Assembly (NCBI GenBank): GCA_020633235.1
Contig: JACKEA010000002.1
Location: 372,001 to 436,000 of the forward strand
DNA length: 64,000 bases
Direction of reading: 5' to 3'
DNA from: Polyangiaceae bacterium
Lineage (GTDB): Bacteria > Myxococcota_A > Polyangia > Polyangiales > Polyangiaceae
Shown: piece by piece, positions 16,212 through 23,907 of the stretch
Layout: every line of letters starts with the position of its first letter
How positions within the stretch are numbered: position 1 is the first letter of the stretch
The notes under the pieces: generated by a model
The model's database searches: none
What the model was told of the DNA's origin: nothing
What the model saw: the letters and a program-made list of their open reading frames with translations, nothing else
Made by a program: the position numbers and the translations under genes

Positions 16212-17287
16212 AGCGCGGCTTGGCGCTGGTCGTCGCCTGGGCCGTGGCGGGCTGCGCGCCGAGCCTGCCGGAGCCGTACCTGCAGGATCGCGCGGCGGCA
16301 GAGCGCGCGTATGCGAGCGGCCGCTACGAGGAAGCGGCGCGCCACTGGCGCGCCGCCTACCAGAGCGCCGACAAGAAGCGCGACCGCGCGGAGGCACTCT
16401 ATCGACAGGCCGCGTCACTGCGACGCGCGGGGCAGAACGAGGACGCGCGGCGAGTGCTGGAAGAGCTGCTGAAGAACTTCCCCAAGAGCTCCCGCGCGGC
16501 GCGCGCCGCCTATGACGTCGCGCAAATCGAGATCGACACCGGCGACCCGGCGCGAGGTTACGCACTGCTCGAGCAAAGCATGGTCGACCGCCCTGCCTCC
16601 GGCCTCGCTCCCCGAGCGCTGGTGCAGTACGCGAGCTGGCTGCAGGACCAGAAGGGGGGCGAGGCGGCGCTGGCTTGGCTCGAGAGCCTCGACGCGCGCT
16701 TGGGCAAGACGGAGCTCGGCGAGAGCATCGCCTACGCAAAAGCGAAGAAGCTCGACGAGCTCGACCACCAAGACGCCGCTCTGGCCGCCTATCTGTGGGT
16801 GGCCGATCACTATCCCTACCCCGACGGCGCCTACTGGGACGACGCCCTGTGGTACGCCGCCAAGATCGAGAAGCAGCGCTCCCACCCCGCCCAGGCCGTA
16901 GAGCTCCTCGAGCGCATGCTGCACCAGCGGGAGCCGTCCCACTTGCAGGGCAGCTACGAAAAGCCGCGCTACGCCGAGGCTCAGTTCGAGATCGCGAAGC
17001 TCTACCGCGACGCGTTGAACCAACCCGGACGGGCGATGGACGCCTTCCACCAGGTATACGCGAGCTTCCCCACCACGCTGCTCCGAGACGACGCCCTGTG
17101 GCAGGAAGCGCTGCTGGCGCGGAAGGCCGGCGATGGGCGCCGCGTGTGCAGCGCGGTCACCACGCTGGCGAAAGAGCTGCCCGACTCACGCTACGCGCCG
17201 TGCGCGCGCGCCCTGTGCCCCTCGGCGCCGACGCCCAAGGGCAGCCACAGCTGTCACGCCTACGTGCTCAGGGATCTCGAACCCTGA
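16208..17287 (+). CDS. TPR-repeat lipoprotein
   Basis: A 359-residue lipoprotein with signal VKRGLALVVAWAVAGC (lipobox AVAGC, Cys16). Several tetratricopeptide-like helical hairpins follow across residues 25-320 (for example YASGRYEEAARHWRAAY, AQFEIAKLYRDALNQPGRAM). Such proteins are scaffolds for protein-protein contacts in the periplasm or on the outer membrane inner leaflet. The C-terminal part has four cysteines (RRVCSAV, APCARALC, SHSC) that could form disulfides. The GTG start overlaps the aldolase stop. Function unknown; it resembles outer-membrane assembly or gliding-type TPR lipoproteins only in general form. Confidence 0.82.
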   Translation: MKRGLALVVAWAVAGCAPSLPEPYLQDRAAAERAYASGRYEEAARHWRAAYQSADKKRDRAEALYRQAASLRRAGQNEDARRVLEELLKNFPKSSRAARAAYDVAQIEIDTGDPARGYALLEQSMVDRPASGLAPRALVQYASWLQDQKGGEAALAWLESLDARLGKTELGESIAYAKAKKLDELDHQDAALAAYLWVADHYPYPDGAYWDDALWYAAKIEKQRSHPAQAVELLERMLHQREPSHLQGSYEKPRYAEAQFEIAKLYRDALNQPGRAMDAFHQVYASFPTTLLRDDALWQEALLARKAGDGRRVCSAVTTLAKELPDSRYAPCARALCPSAPTPKGSHSCHAYVLRDLEP

Positions 17288-17292
17288 GGCCA

Positions 17293-17343
17293 GCGCGCCG
17301 GACCAACAAACTCGGGCGCATTTCACGACTTGGTGAGATGCGC
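17293..17343. terminator. Degenerate dispersed motif plus hairpin at a convergent junction
   Basis: An 11-bp stem with one G-T pair (17316-17326 with 17333-17343) around the loop GACTTG lies between the converging TPR lipoprotein and acidic-protein genes. Just before it, 17293-17310 reads TTTGTTGGTCCGGCGCGC on the minus strand, a degenerate copy of the dispersed motif. It is a probable shared terminator. Confidence 0.55.
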
Positions 17344-17344
17344 T

Positions 17345-17719
17345 CTAGTCTTCGTCGACGAAGTCGTCATCGAGGTCTTCGTCGACGTCTTCGTCTTCGT
17401 CCTCGTCTTCGTCGTCGTCTTCTTCGTCGTCTTCTTCGCTCTTGACGTCGGTCTTGATGTCGATGCCGACCTCGCCGAGCTGGGTCTCCAGCAGCTCGAA
17501 GAGCTCGTCCACGTCATCGCCATTCCATTCGTCCAGAACGTCCGTGAGGAACTCGAAAAAGTCTCCGGTATCGAGTCGGCGCTCGATTTCCTCGACCTGA
17601 TCTTCCGTGAAGGCTTCGAGGATATCCTCGCGTAGGGACTCAGTGTCCCCTTCCTCCACGGCCTCTTGGGCGGAAAGGCGGATATGGCGCACCGCGCGCC
17701 GGTCGAGGTAGATGTCCAT
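17345..17719 (-). CDS. Small highly acidic protein of unknown function
   Basis: A 124-residue protein. The first about 90 residues are amphipathic helices (RLSAQEAVEEGDTESLREDI, EDQVEEIERRL). The last about 35 are almost only Asp/Glu with a few Lys/Val (DEDEDEDEDVDEDLDDDF), encoded by a GTC/TTC trinucleotide-like tract at about 17350-17430. There is no signal peptide and no known domain. It is divergently transcribed from an outer-membrane protein gene. Similar Asp-rich tails occur in ScpB and a PpiC protein of this window. Confidence 0.72.
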   Translation of the reverse strand: MDIYLDRRAVRHIRLSAQEAVEEGDTESLREDILEAFTEDQVEEIERRLDTGDFFEFLTDVLDEWNGDDVDELFELLETQLGEVGIDIKTDVKSEEDDEEDDDEDEDEDEDVDEDLDDDFVDED

Positions 17720-17857
17720 CGACGATCGTGCTCCCTGGCTGTGGCCCCGGCTTTAGACGAACCGCGGCGACGACGTCAAGGCCAGCGACGCCAAGAGTCG
17801 TCGAATCTGGGGACCGGGGGATGGCTGCCAGGCCGGGAGCGCGGTAAAGAAGTGCCA

Positions 17858-18496
17858 ATGCGGGTCGGGCTACCGTGGCTTCTGCTTCCGGCCCTTCTGG
17901 GGGTAGCGGCGCCAGCGCGAGGGCAGCCGGCACATCCGCCGCCCTCGAGCTTCGAGTATCTGCAGTACGGGGTGGCCTTCACGGCGGAGACGGTGGCCTC
18001 AGCGGGCGATGTGTGCCCCCCGGGCGCCAGCGCGCCCTGCATCTTCGGCTCCGGTGGGGGCCTGACCATCCGCGTGGGCTACCGCTCCCGGGGGCCGTGG
18101 TACGTGGGCGGCGCCTACGAAGCCTCCCGACACGACCCCTCGAACCTGCTGCGGCTCGCCATCCTGCAGCAAATTCGGGCGGAAACTCGCTACTACCTGG
18201 ATCAAGGGAATCGCCTGACCCCCTATTTCTCCGGCGGCCTGGGGGCGGCGCTGTACGGCAGCGAGTGGGGGGCCGAGACCGGGGGGGTGACCACTTTCGT
18301 CGGCGCCGGGCTGGAGTTCCAGCTCAGCCGAACCACCCTCGTGGGAGCCGGGCTCGCCTACCGGCCGCTGCTGCTCCGGGGTTGGACCGACACGGCGGGG
18401 CAGCGGCGCGCCGACCGCTACCTGGGCTTCGGCCTGGCCCACGTCATCGCCCTGGAGCTGTCGCTCGAGGTGCGGGATCCGCTGGCGCGCTGGTAG
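17858..18496 (+). CDS. Predicted outer-membrane beta-barrel protein
   Basis: About 212 aa with a Sec signal peptide (MRVGLPWLLLPALLGVAAPA, cleavage near GARGQ). The mature part alternates hydrophobic and polar residues in strands of 9-11 residues (FEYLQYGVAFTAET, LTIRVGYRSRG, TPYFSGGLGAALYG, TTFVGAGLEFQLS, TLVGAGLAYRPLL), as in small OmpA-like or OmpW-like barrels. Two cysteines (VCPPGASAPC) could form a loop disulfide. The ATG at 17858 is preferred because it begins the signal peptide. No specific function can be assigned. Confidence 0.75.
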   Translation: MRVGLPWLLLPALLGVAAPARGQPAHPPPSSFEYLQYGVAFTAETVASAGDVCPPGASAPCIFGSGGGLTIRVGYRSRGPWYVGGAYEASRHDPSNLLRLAILQQIRAETRYYLDQGNRLTPYFSGGLGAALYGSEWGAETGGVTTFVGAGLEFQLSRTTLVGAGLAYRPLLLRGWTDTAGQRRADRYLGFGLAHVIALELSLEVRDPLARW

Positions 18497-18545
18497 GCAA
18501 CACTGGGCTTGACTCGGCCCCGCGCGCGCGGTCCTCTTCGCTGTC

Positions 18546-19736
18546 GTGAAGTGCGACCGCTGCGGGCGGGACAACCCGGATGATCTCAGGTTTTGCCAGG
18601 ACTGTGGCAATCGTCTGAGCGCGCCTCGGGTAGAAGCAACGCCGCCGCGGGGAGTCGCCCTCGGCGGTGAGGCCGGTGTGCGCGCCCGGCCGCCCGCACC
18701 GGAGTTCGATTTCTCCCCCAAGATGGAGAGTGACGGGGTGACCTGCGGTCGTTGTGGAACGGTGAATCCCCCGGGCAGCCGCTTCTGCCCGGAGTGCGGC
18801 AACAACCTCGCAGAGCCGCCGCCTCCCGTCGCGGCAGCGCCGGTGGTGAACTTGGCTTCCGGTCCCGTGGCCCCCGTGGGTCCCATCGTGTGCACACGGT
18901 GCCGCGGCAAGAACGAGCCGGGCATGACCTACTGCCAGTACTGTGGTGCGCGACTGGACACGGCCGAGGCGGCGGAGCGACCCTATCGCGAGCCGCAAGA
19001 AACGCGACCCGAGTCCCCCGTGGCCCGCATGCCCTCCGCGCCGCCGCCGCGTCCCGAGCCACCACCACCCGCCGCGAGCCACGCCCGCTTCATCGTCATC
19101 GCTCAAGACGGCAGCCCCGGCCGGCAGTACCCCCTGAGCGACGATCAGACCGACGTGGGACGGGAAGAGGGCGACATCCAGCTGCCCGGCGACCCCTACG
19201 TCTCCCCCCGGCATGCCCGGGTGACCCGACGAAACGGCCAATATTTCGTCCGGGACCTGGGCTCCACCAACGGCGTCTTCGTTCGCCTCCGGGGCAGCGA
19301 GACACTGCACGATGGGGACTTGGTCTTGGTGGGGCTGGAGGTGTTAAGGTTCGAGGTCGTGAACGACGCCGAGAAGGGCTTCGGGCCGGCCGTCGAGCTG
19401 GGAACCCAGGTATTTGGGTCGCCCGCGACGGGGCGCCACGCTCGTCTCTGCCAACGGACCATCGAAGGCGTTACCCGGGATGTCTACTATTTGTCACGCG
19501 ACGAGACGGTCATCGGCCGGGAATCTGGCGACCTCGTGTTCACGGGTGATCCCTTCATGAGCCGGCGACACGCGACGCTCGTTCGCGATACTGCGACGGG
19601 CGGGTTCAGTCTCAAGGACCTCGGCTCGTCGAACGGAACCTACTTGCGAATCCGGGGTGAACACCCGCTCACGGATGGCGATCACGTGCGAGTCGGCCAG
19701 CATCTGTTCCGACTCGAGCTCGGCGGGCAGGGCTGA
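18546..19736 (+). CDS. Triple zinc-ribbon, double FHA domain protein
   Basis: A 396-residue soluble protein. Three zinc ribbons occupy residues 3-20 (CDRC..CQDC), 67-84 (CGRC..CPEC) and 116-133 (CTRC..CQYC). After a Pro-rich spacer, two FHA domains follow. The first, at about 183-270, has VGREEGD, SPRHARV and DLGSTNG. The second, at about 300-390, has IGRESGD, SRRHATL and DLGSSNG. All the core phosphothreonine-binding residues (G-R, S-x2-H, N-G) are kept in both, so two phosphothreonine ligands could be bound at once. The start is the GTG at 18546. It lies 1 bp before the PP2C phosphatase gene and heads a probable four-gene operon. Confidence 0.9.
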   Translation: MKCDRCGRDNPDDLRFCQDCGNRLSAPRVEATPPRGVALGGEAGVRARPPAPEFDFSPKMESDGVTCGRCGTVNPPGSRFCPECGNNLAEPPPPVAAAPVVNLASGPVAPVGPIVCTRCRGKNEPGMTYCQYCGARLDTAEAAERPYREPQETRPESPVARMPSAPPPRPEPPPPAASHARFIVIAQDGSPGRQYPLSDDQTDVGREEGDIQLPGDPYVSPRHARVTRRNGQYFVRDLGSTNGVFVRLRGSETLHDGDLVLVGLEVLRFEVVNDAEKGFGPAVELGTQVFGSPATGRHARLCQRTIEGVTRDVYYLSRDETVIGRESGDLVFTGDPFMSRRHATLVRDTATGGFSLKDLGSSNGTYLRIRGEHPLTDGDHVRVGQHLFRLELGGQG

Positions 19737-19737
19737 G

Positions 19738-20958
19738 ATGAGCGACGACGCCGAGCTGACGCTGGACGTGTTCGGTCGCACCGACGTCGGGCAGATCCGC
19801 GAGCACAACGAGGACAACTTCCTCGTTGCGGACCTCACCCGCAAGAGCCGGAGCTTGATGGAGACCGACCGCCACCAGCAGGTGGGCCGCCGCGGTACCG
19901 TGCTCGGCGTTTGTGACGGCATGGGCGGCGCCGCCGCCGGCGAAGTGGCCAGCCAGCTCGCCGTGGACATCATCTACGAGCGCCTGGCCCAGGGCGATCC
20001 CCCCTTGGACCGCGACGACTTGGCGCGGCGCCTGGTCAAGGCGGTGGAGGACGCCGGCGTCCGGATCTTCAACGAGGCGCGGGCGGATCGCACGCGCCGG
20101 GGCATGGGCACCACCGCCACCATCGCCGCCCTGCTGGACTCCCGGCTGTTCGTGGCGCAGGTGGGGGACAGCCGGGCCTACATCCTGCGCGGGGACAAGC
20201 TGGTCCAGGTCACGCGGGATCAGTCCCTGGTGAATCAGCTGATCGAAGCCGGCCAGCTCACCGAAGAAGAAGCCGAGACCTTCGAGCACAACAACATCAT
20301 CTTGCAGGCCCTGGGTACGGCGGACACCGTGCAGGTGGACCTCACCTACGTCGATCTTCGGACCGGAGACACGCTGCTGCTGTGCTCCGATGGCCTCTCC
20401 GGAATGATCCGCGCGGACGAAATCCGGGAAGTGCTGGTCAGCGTCTCGGACCCGCTGGAGGCCTGCAAGGTGCTGACCGAGCGGGCGAACCTCGCGGGCG
20501 GACACGACAACATCACCGTGATCGTGTCTCGCTTCGACGGACCCGCCTTGAGCGCGCCCACGGCCGAGGACGTGCTGGCGTACAAGAAGTACGCGCTGCC
20601 GGAAGCCCCCAGCTCCGACGTGACCATGCGCGTTGCGCCCGTCTCGGCGGAAGACGTCCAGGTTCCCGAGGTCAGCGAGGAAGCCGCGCGGGAATCTCGC
20701 AAGCTCAAGGTCGGCCACACGATGTTCGGCATGAGCACGCCGGCGCTCGACCCCCCCGAAGAGGACGAAGGGGATTCGAGCCCGGAGTCGGCCCCCGAAG
20801 CGCCCCGCGGGCAAAACTCCACTCCACCTCCGGTGTTCGATCTGGCGGACGAGCCCGTGGACATCCCGACCACGGGGTGGCCCCCGCAGTACGTGGGCAT
20901 GGCCGTGCTGTGCGCCCTGGTTCTGGTCGCCGTCACCGGATTCATGCTCCTGCGTTGA
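19738..20958 (+). CDS. Membrane-anchored PP2C-type Ser/Thr phosphatase
   Basis: A 406-residue protein. The PPM/PP2C domain occupies about 8-265 with motifs DVGQIREHNEDN, GVCDGMGGAAAGEVAS, GMGTTATIA, VGDSRAYILR, LLCSDGLSG and GGHDNITVI. The metal-binding aspartates are all present. A long acidic, Pro-rich linker follows, and a single C-terminal membrane helix (about 385-405). It is the natural antagonist of the Hanks-type kinases. It is probably translated together with the FHA protein (1-bp gap), suggesting that FHA-bound phosphoproteins are its substrates. That pairing is inferred. Confidence 0.93.
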   Translation: MSDDAELTLDVFGRTDVGQIREHNEDNFLVADLTRKSRSLMETDRHQQVGRRGTVLGVCDGMGGAAAGEVASQLAVDIIYERLAQGDPPLDRDDLARRLVKAVEDAGVRIFNEARADRTRRGMGTTATIAALLDSRLFVAQVGDSRAYILRGDKLVQVTRDQSLVNQLIEAGQLTEEEAETFEHNNIILQALGTADTVQVDLTYVDLRTGDTLLLCSDGLSGMIRADEIREVLVSVSDPLEACKVLTERANLAGGHDNITVIVSRFDGPALSAPTAEDVLAYKKYALPEAPSSDVTMRVAPVSAEDVQVPEVSEEAARESRKLKVGHTMFGMSTPALDPPEEDEGDSSPESAPEAPRGQNSTPPPVFDLADEPVDIPTTGWPPQYVGMAVLCALVLVAVTGFMLLR

Positions 20959-20966
20959 GCTGAGCC

Positions 20967-22415
20967 ATGCGTCACACGCTGCGGCGGATCCTGTGGATCG
21001 TGCCGACGCTGCTGTTGGTGTCGTTGTTCTCCTTCGCGGCGCTGAGCCGCAGCGACGCTGGTGCCCTACCCCGCTTCTTCCAGCCCTCTCCTCAGTCCGT
21101 CCGAGACCTGGCACTGGGCGCCATGGCGCGGGTGGCGGAGGGCGACCGGCAGGCGCACGCCGAGCTGGCGCGCCTCGGTGGCGCGGCGCTGCCCTTCGTG
21201 CTGCCGGCCCTCGACGGCCTCGCCCCCGCGGGTCGCGCCCGGGTGGCCGTAGCGCTGGCGCCAGTGGCGCGGCGTATGGGCGTGGGCGGCGGTGAAGCGC
21301 TCGAACGACCCGAAACCGCGGTGCTGTTCTGGACGCGCTTCTGGCAAGACCGCGGCATCGACTTCCGCCCCGCGGTGGTCAAGCGTGCGGTCAAGCGGCT
21401 CGGAATGCGCTCCACCGTAGGGCGCCGCGACGACGTGCTCCAGCTCGACACCTACGCGCTCTCGGAGCTCGTCGGCGCCATGGGAGACGTGCGCTCGGAA
21501 GACGACGTGAGCCGCGTGCGGCGTCTCGCCGCCGCCGCCGCGCACGTGACCGGGATGGCGCTCCGGGTCGAGCGCGACGCGAGCATCGCCGACGCCGAAC
21601 GCGTCGCCGCCGAGTGGCGGCGTTGGTGGCGCAAGCACAAGAGCGAGTACTCGACGCTGGACGGCCCGAGCCGCATCGTCGCCATGTTCAGTCAGACGCA
21701 GTACGGACGCTGGGCCGTCGGCGCCGCCGACGAGCGCCTGGGTCTCACCGAGAGCGGGGAGCCGGTGCTGGACCTGCTCGAAGCGCGCGCACCGGTCTCG
21801 TTGTGGCTCGTGTTCTGGGCGCTGGTGGCCGGCTACCTCGGGGGCATCGCGGTGGGCTTGGCCGGTGCCGTTCGAGCGCACCGCCCTTTGGATCTGTCGA
21901 CCACGGCGGCGACGCTGCTGGTGGTGGCCGTGCCCACCGCCACCGTGGCAACCCTGCTGGCCCCCGCCGACATACGACGCCCGGGAACTGGAGGAGCGAT
22001 CGCGCTCATGGTGCTCCTGTCCCTGGCGCTGGTCTCGCGCTACCAGCGCGCCGCATCGCGAACGGCGCTGGACCAGGAGTACGTCCGCACGCTGCGCGCC
22101 CAGGGCGCCAGTGACGCACGGGTGGCGCTCAGAGTGTTCCGCGCGTCCAGCGCTGCGGTGCTGTCGCTCTCCGGCGTGCAACTGCCGACACTGCTCACCG
22201 CGGCCTTCGTGCTCGAGCAGGCGTTTCGCCTCCCGGGCCTCGGTCCGGTCACCCTGCAAGCGGCAGCGGTTCGCGACGTCCCGTGGCTGATGGCGATGGC
22301 CCTCGGTGGAACGGCGTTCGTCGCCTTGGCGCAGATCGGCAGCGATTTGCTCTTGGCGCGTCTGGACCCGCGGGTGCGCGTCGCCATCCATCGACAGGGA
22401 GCGGCCCTCGAATGA
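20967..22415 (+). CDS. ABC transporter permease (DppB/OppB type) with a large helical insert
   Basis: A 482-residue permease. The first membrane helix is at about 9-27, and the transport core with the remaining helices is from about 270. The cytoplasmic coupling loop EYVRTLRAQGASDARVALRVF is the EAA motif of peptide permeases, and LPGLGPVTLQAA matches the family end. Unusually, about 200 residues (30-260) of soluble, mostly helical sequence lie between helix 1 and the core, including HEAT-like pairs such as HAELARLGGAALPFVLPALD. Typical family members are about 310-340 aa. The gene overlaps its partner permease by ATGA. No ATPase or binding protein is encoded nearby. Confidence 0.83.
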   Translation: MRHTLRRILWIVPTLLLVSLFSFAALSRSDAGALPRFFQPSPQSVRDLALGAMARVAEGDRQAHAELARLGGAALPFVLPALDGLAPAGRARVAVALAPVARRMGVGGGEALERPETAVLFWTRFWQDRGIDFRPAVVKRAVKRLGMRSTVGRRDDVLQLDTYALSELVGAMGDVRSEDDVSRVRRLAAAAAHVTGMALRVERDASIADAERVAAEWRRWWRKHKSEYSTLDGPSRIVAMFSQTQYGRWAVGAADERLGLTESGEPVLDLLEARAPVSLWLVFWALVAGYLGGIAVGLAGAVRAHRPLDLSTTAATLLVVAVPTATVATLLAPADIRRPGTGGAIALMVLLSLALVSRYQRAASRTALDQEYVRTLRAQGASDARVALRVFRASSAAVLSLSGVQLPTLLTAAFVLEQAFRLPGLGPVTLQAAAVRDVPWLMAMALGGTAFVALAQIGSDLLLARLDPRVRVAIHRQGAALE

Positions 22416-23221
22416 AGCTCTCGTCGCGTGTGGCGCTGTGCGTGCTGGCGACGATCGCCCTCGTCGGCGTGTTCGCAGACGTGCTCGCCTCGCCGCAGCC
22501 GCTCATGGCGCGCACCGCGGACGGCTTCTTCCTGCTGCCCGCCGTCACGGCGCCTGGGCACGTGTTCACGGCGGCGGAGGGATGGGCCGTGTGGGCGCCG
22601 TTGCGGGGGGCCAGCGAGCTGGTGTACGGCGCGCGCACGCTGGTGCTGGCGAGCGTGCTGAGCCTGACCCTGAGCCTCGCCATCGGCGTGCCCCTGGGTG
22701 CCGTCACCGGGACACGCGGTGGCTTGTTCGACGCCCTGTTGAGTCGCAGCGTCGAGCTCTCGGGGGCGCTGCCGACGTTGGTGGTGCTGATCCTGGCTCG
22801 GTCCTTCGCCTCTCTGTCCGCGCTTTCCGCCTTCGTGCTCGTGGTCGGCACGGTGCGCGGCCTGGAGCTCGCGCGGCTGGTGCGCGGCGAGGTATTGCGC
22901 GTACAAGGCCAGGACTTCATGGTGGCCGCGCGCGCCCTCGGGGCCGGCTCCTTGGCGCTGCTTCGCCGTCACGTGCTGCCCCACGCCCTCGGCCCCGTGC
23001 TGGTGAGCGGCGCGCTCACCGCCGCGTACGTCGTGGGTCTGGAAGCCGCCCTGTCTTTCGTGGGGCTGGGGCTCGGCCCCGAGCTGCCGTCCTGGGGCGC
23101 GCTCCTCGGTCGCCATTTCGCGCTGGCCCCCGCCGCCGCCATCAGCATCACCACGCTTTCGCTGTTCATGGTCGCGGACGGCCTCGACGACGCTCTGTCG
23201 GCGCGCCGCGGCCGTCCCTGA
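22412..23221 (+). CDS. ABC transporter permease (DppC/OppC type)
   Basis: A 269-residue permease of the peptide/nickel family, with about six hydrophobic segments. The EAA coupling loop is DFMVAARALGAGSLALLRRHVLPH. The FVGLGLGPELPSWGALLG stretch is the usual C-terminal signature of DppC proteins (GLG..P.PSWG). It is translationally coupled to the upstream permease (ATGA), so the two probably form a heterodimer. ATPases and the substrate-binding protein must be encoded elsewhere or be shared. Confidence 0.87.
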   Translation: MKLSSRVALCVLATIALVGVFADVLASPQPLMARTADGFFLLPAVTAPGHVFTAAEGWAVWAPLRGASELVYGARTLVLASVLSLTLSLAIGVPLGAVTGTRGGLFDALLSRSVELSGALPTLVVLILARSFASLSALSAFVLVVGTVRGLELARLVRGEVLRVQGQDFMVAARALGAGSLALLRRHVLPHALGPVLVSGALTAAYVVGLEAALSFVGLGLGPELPSWGALLGRHFALAPAAAISITTLSLFMVADGLDDALSARRGRP

Positions 23222-23265
23222 ACCGATCATTGCCACACGTCGAGGGCGGCACTACTAACCGGCTC

Positions 23266-23907
23266 ATGCCCCTCCCGCAGGTGACGGAACAGAACTTCGA
23301 GCAAGAAGTGCTCGCCACGGACATCCCGGTGTTGGTCGAGTTCGGCGCGGAATGGTGTGGCCCATGCAAGATGGTCGCGCCGGAGCTCGAGGCCCTCTCG
23401 CGCGAGCTGGAAGGCAAGGCCAAGGTGGTGCAGGTCGACATCGATCGCTCGCCGATGCTCGCTCGCGAGCTCGGAGTGCAGTCGGTCCCCACCTTCGTGG
23501 TGTTTCACCAAGGTCGCCCCGCCGGCGGCAAGGTCGGTGCCCTGCGCAAGGCTCAGCTGAAGGAGATGGTGGAGCCATTTCTGCCTCGCGCCGCCGGTGC
23601 CCTGAAACCGATGGAGGTCGCCGAGCTGCTGCGCCGAGGACAGGTGGTGTTGGTCGACACGCGGGAAGCGCCGGTGTTCGCCCGCGCGCACCTCCCCGGC
23701 GCCGTGAACATGCCGCTGGACGAGATCAAAGGGCGGCTCGCGGAGCTTCACATGCTGCCGGGCGCACCCGTGCTGTACTGCCGCGCGGGGGACAAGACCC
23801 GTGACGTGGCGGCGGAGCTCGCCGAGCAGGGCGTGCCCGTCTCTTTCCTCGACGGTGGCGTGCTCGACTGGGAAGCGTCGGGCCTGCCCATCGAGCGCCC
23901 GGATTGA
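23266..23907 (+). CDS. Thioredoxin-rhodanese fusion protein
   Basis: A 213-residue cytosolic protein. Residues 1-105 form a thioredoxin domain with the canonical active site WCGPC (Cys31 and Cys34) and the cis-proline region VPTFVVF. Residues 115-213 form a rhodanese domain with VDTREAPVFARAHLPGA and the active-site loop YCRAGDKTRDVA. The fusion suggests a thiol/persulfide relay, with the thioredoxin reducing a sulfur-carrying rhodanese cysteine. This is an inference from domain pairing. The 3' end abuts the end of larC without a gap. Confidence 0.92.
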   Translation: MPLPQVTEQNFEQEVLATDIPVLVEFGAEWCGPCKMVAPELEALSRELEGKAKVVQVDIDRSPMLARELGVQSVPTFVVFHQGRPAGGKVGALRKAQLKEMVEPFLPRAAGALKPMEVAELLRRGQVVLVDTREAPVFARAHLPGAVNMPLDEIKGRLAELHMLPGAPVLYCRAGDKTRDVAAELAEQGVPVSFLDGGVLDWEASGLPIERPD

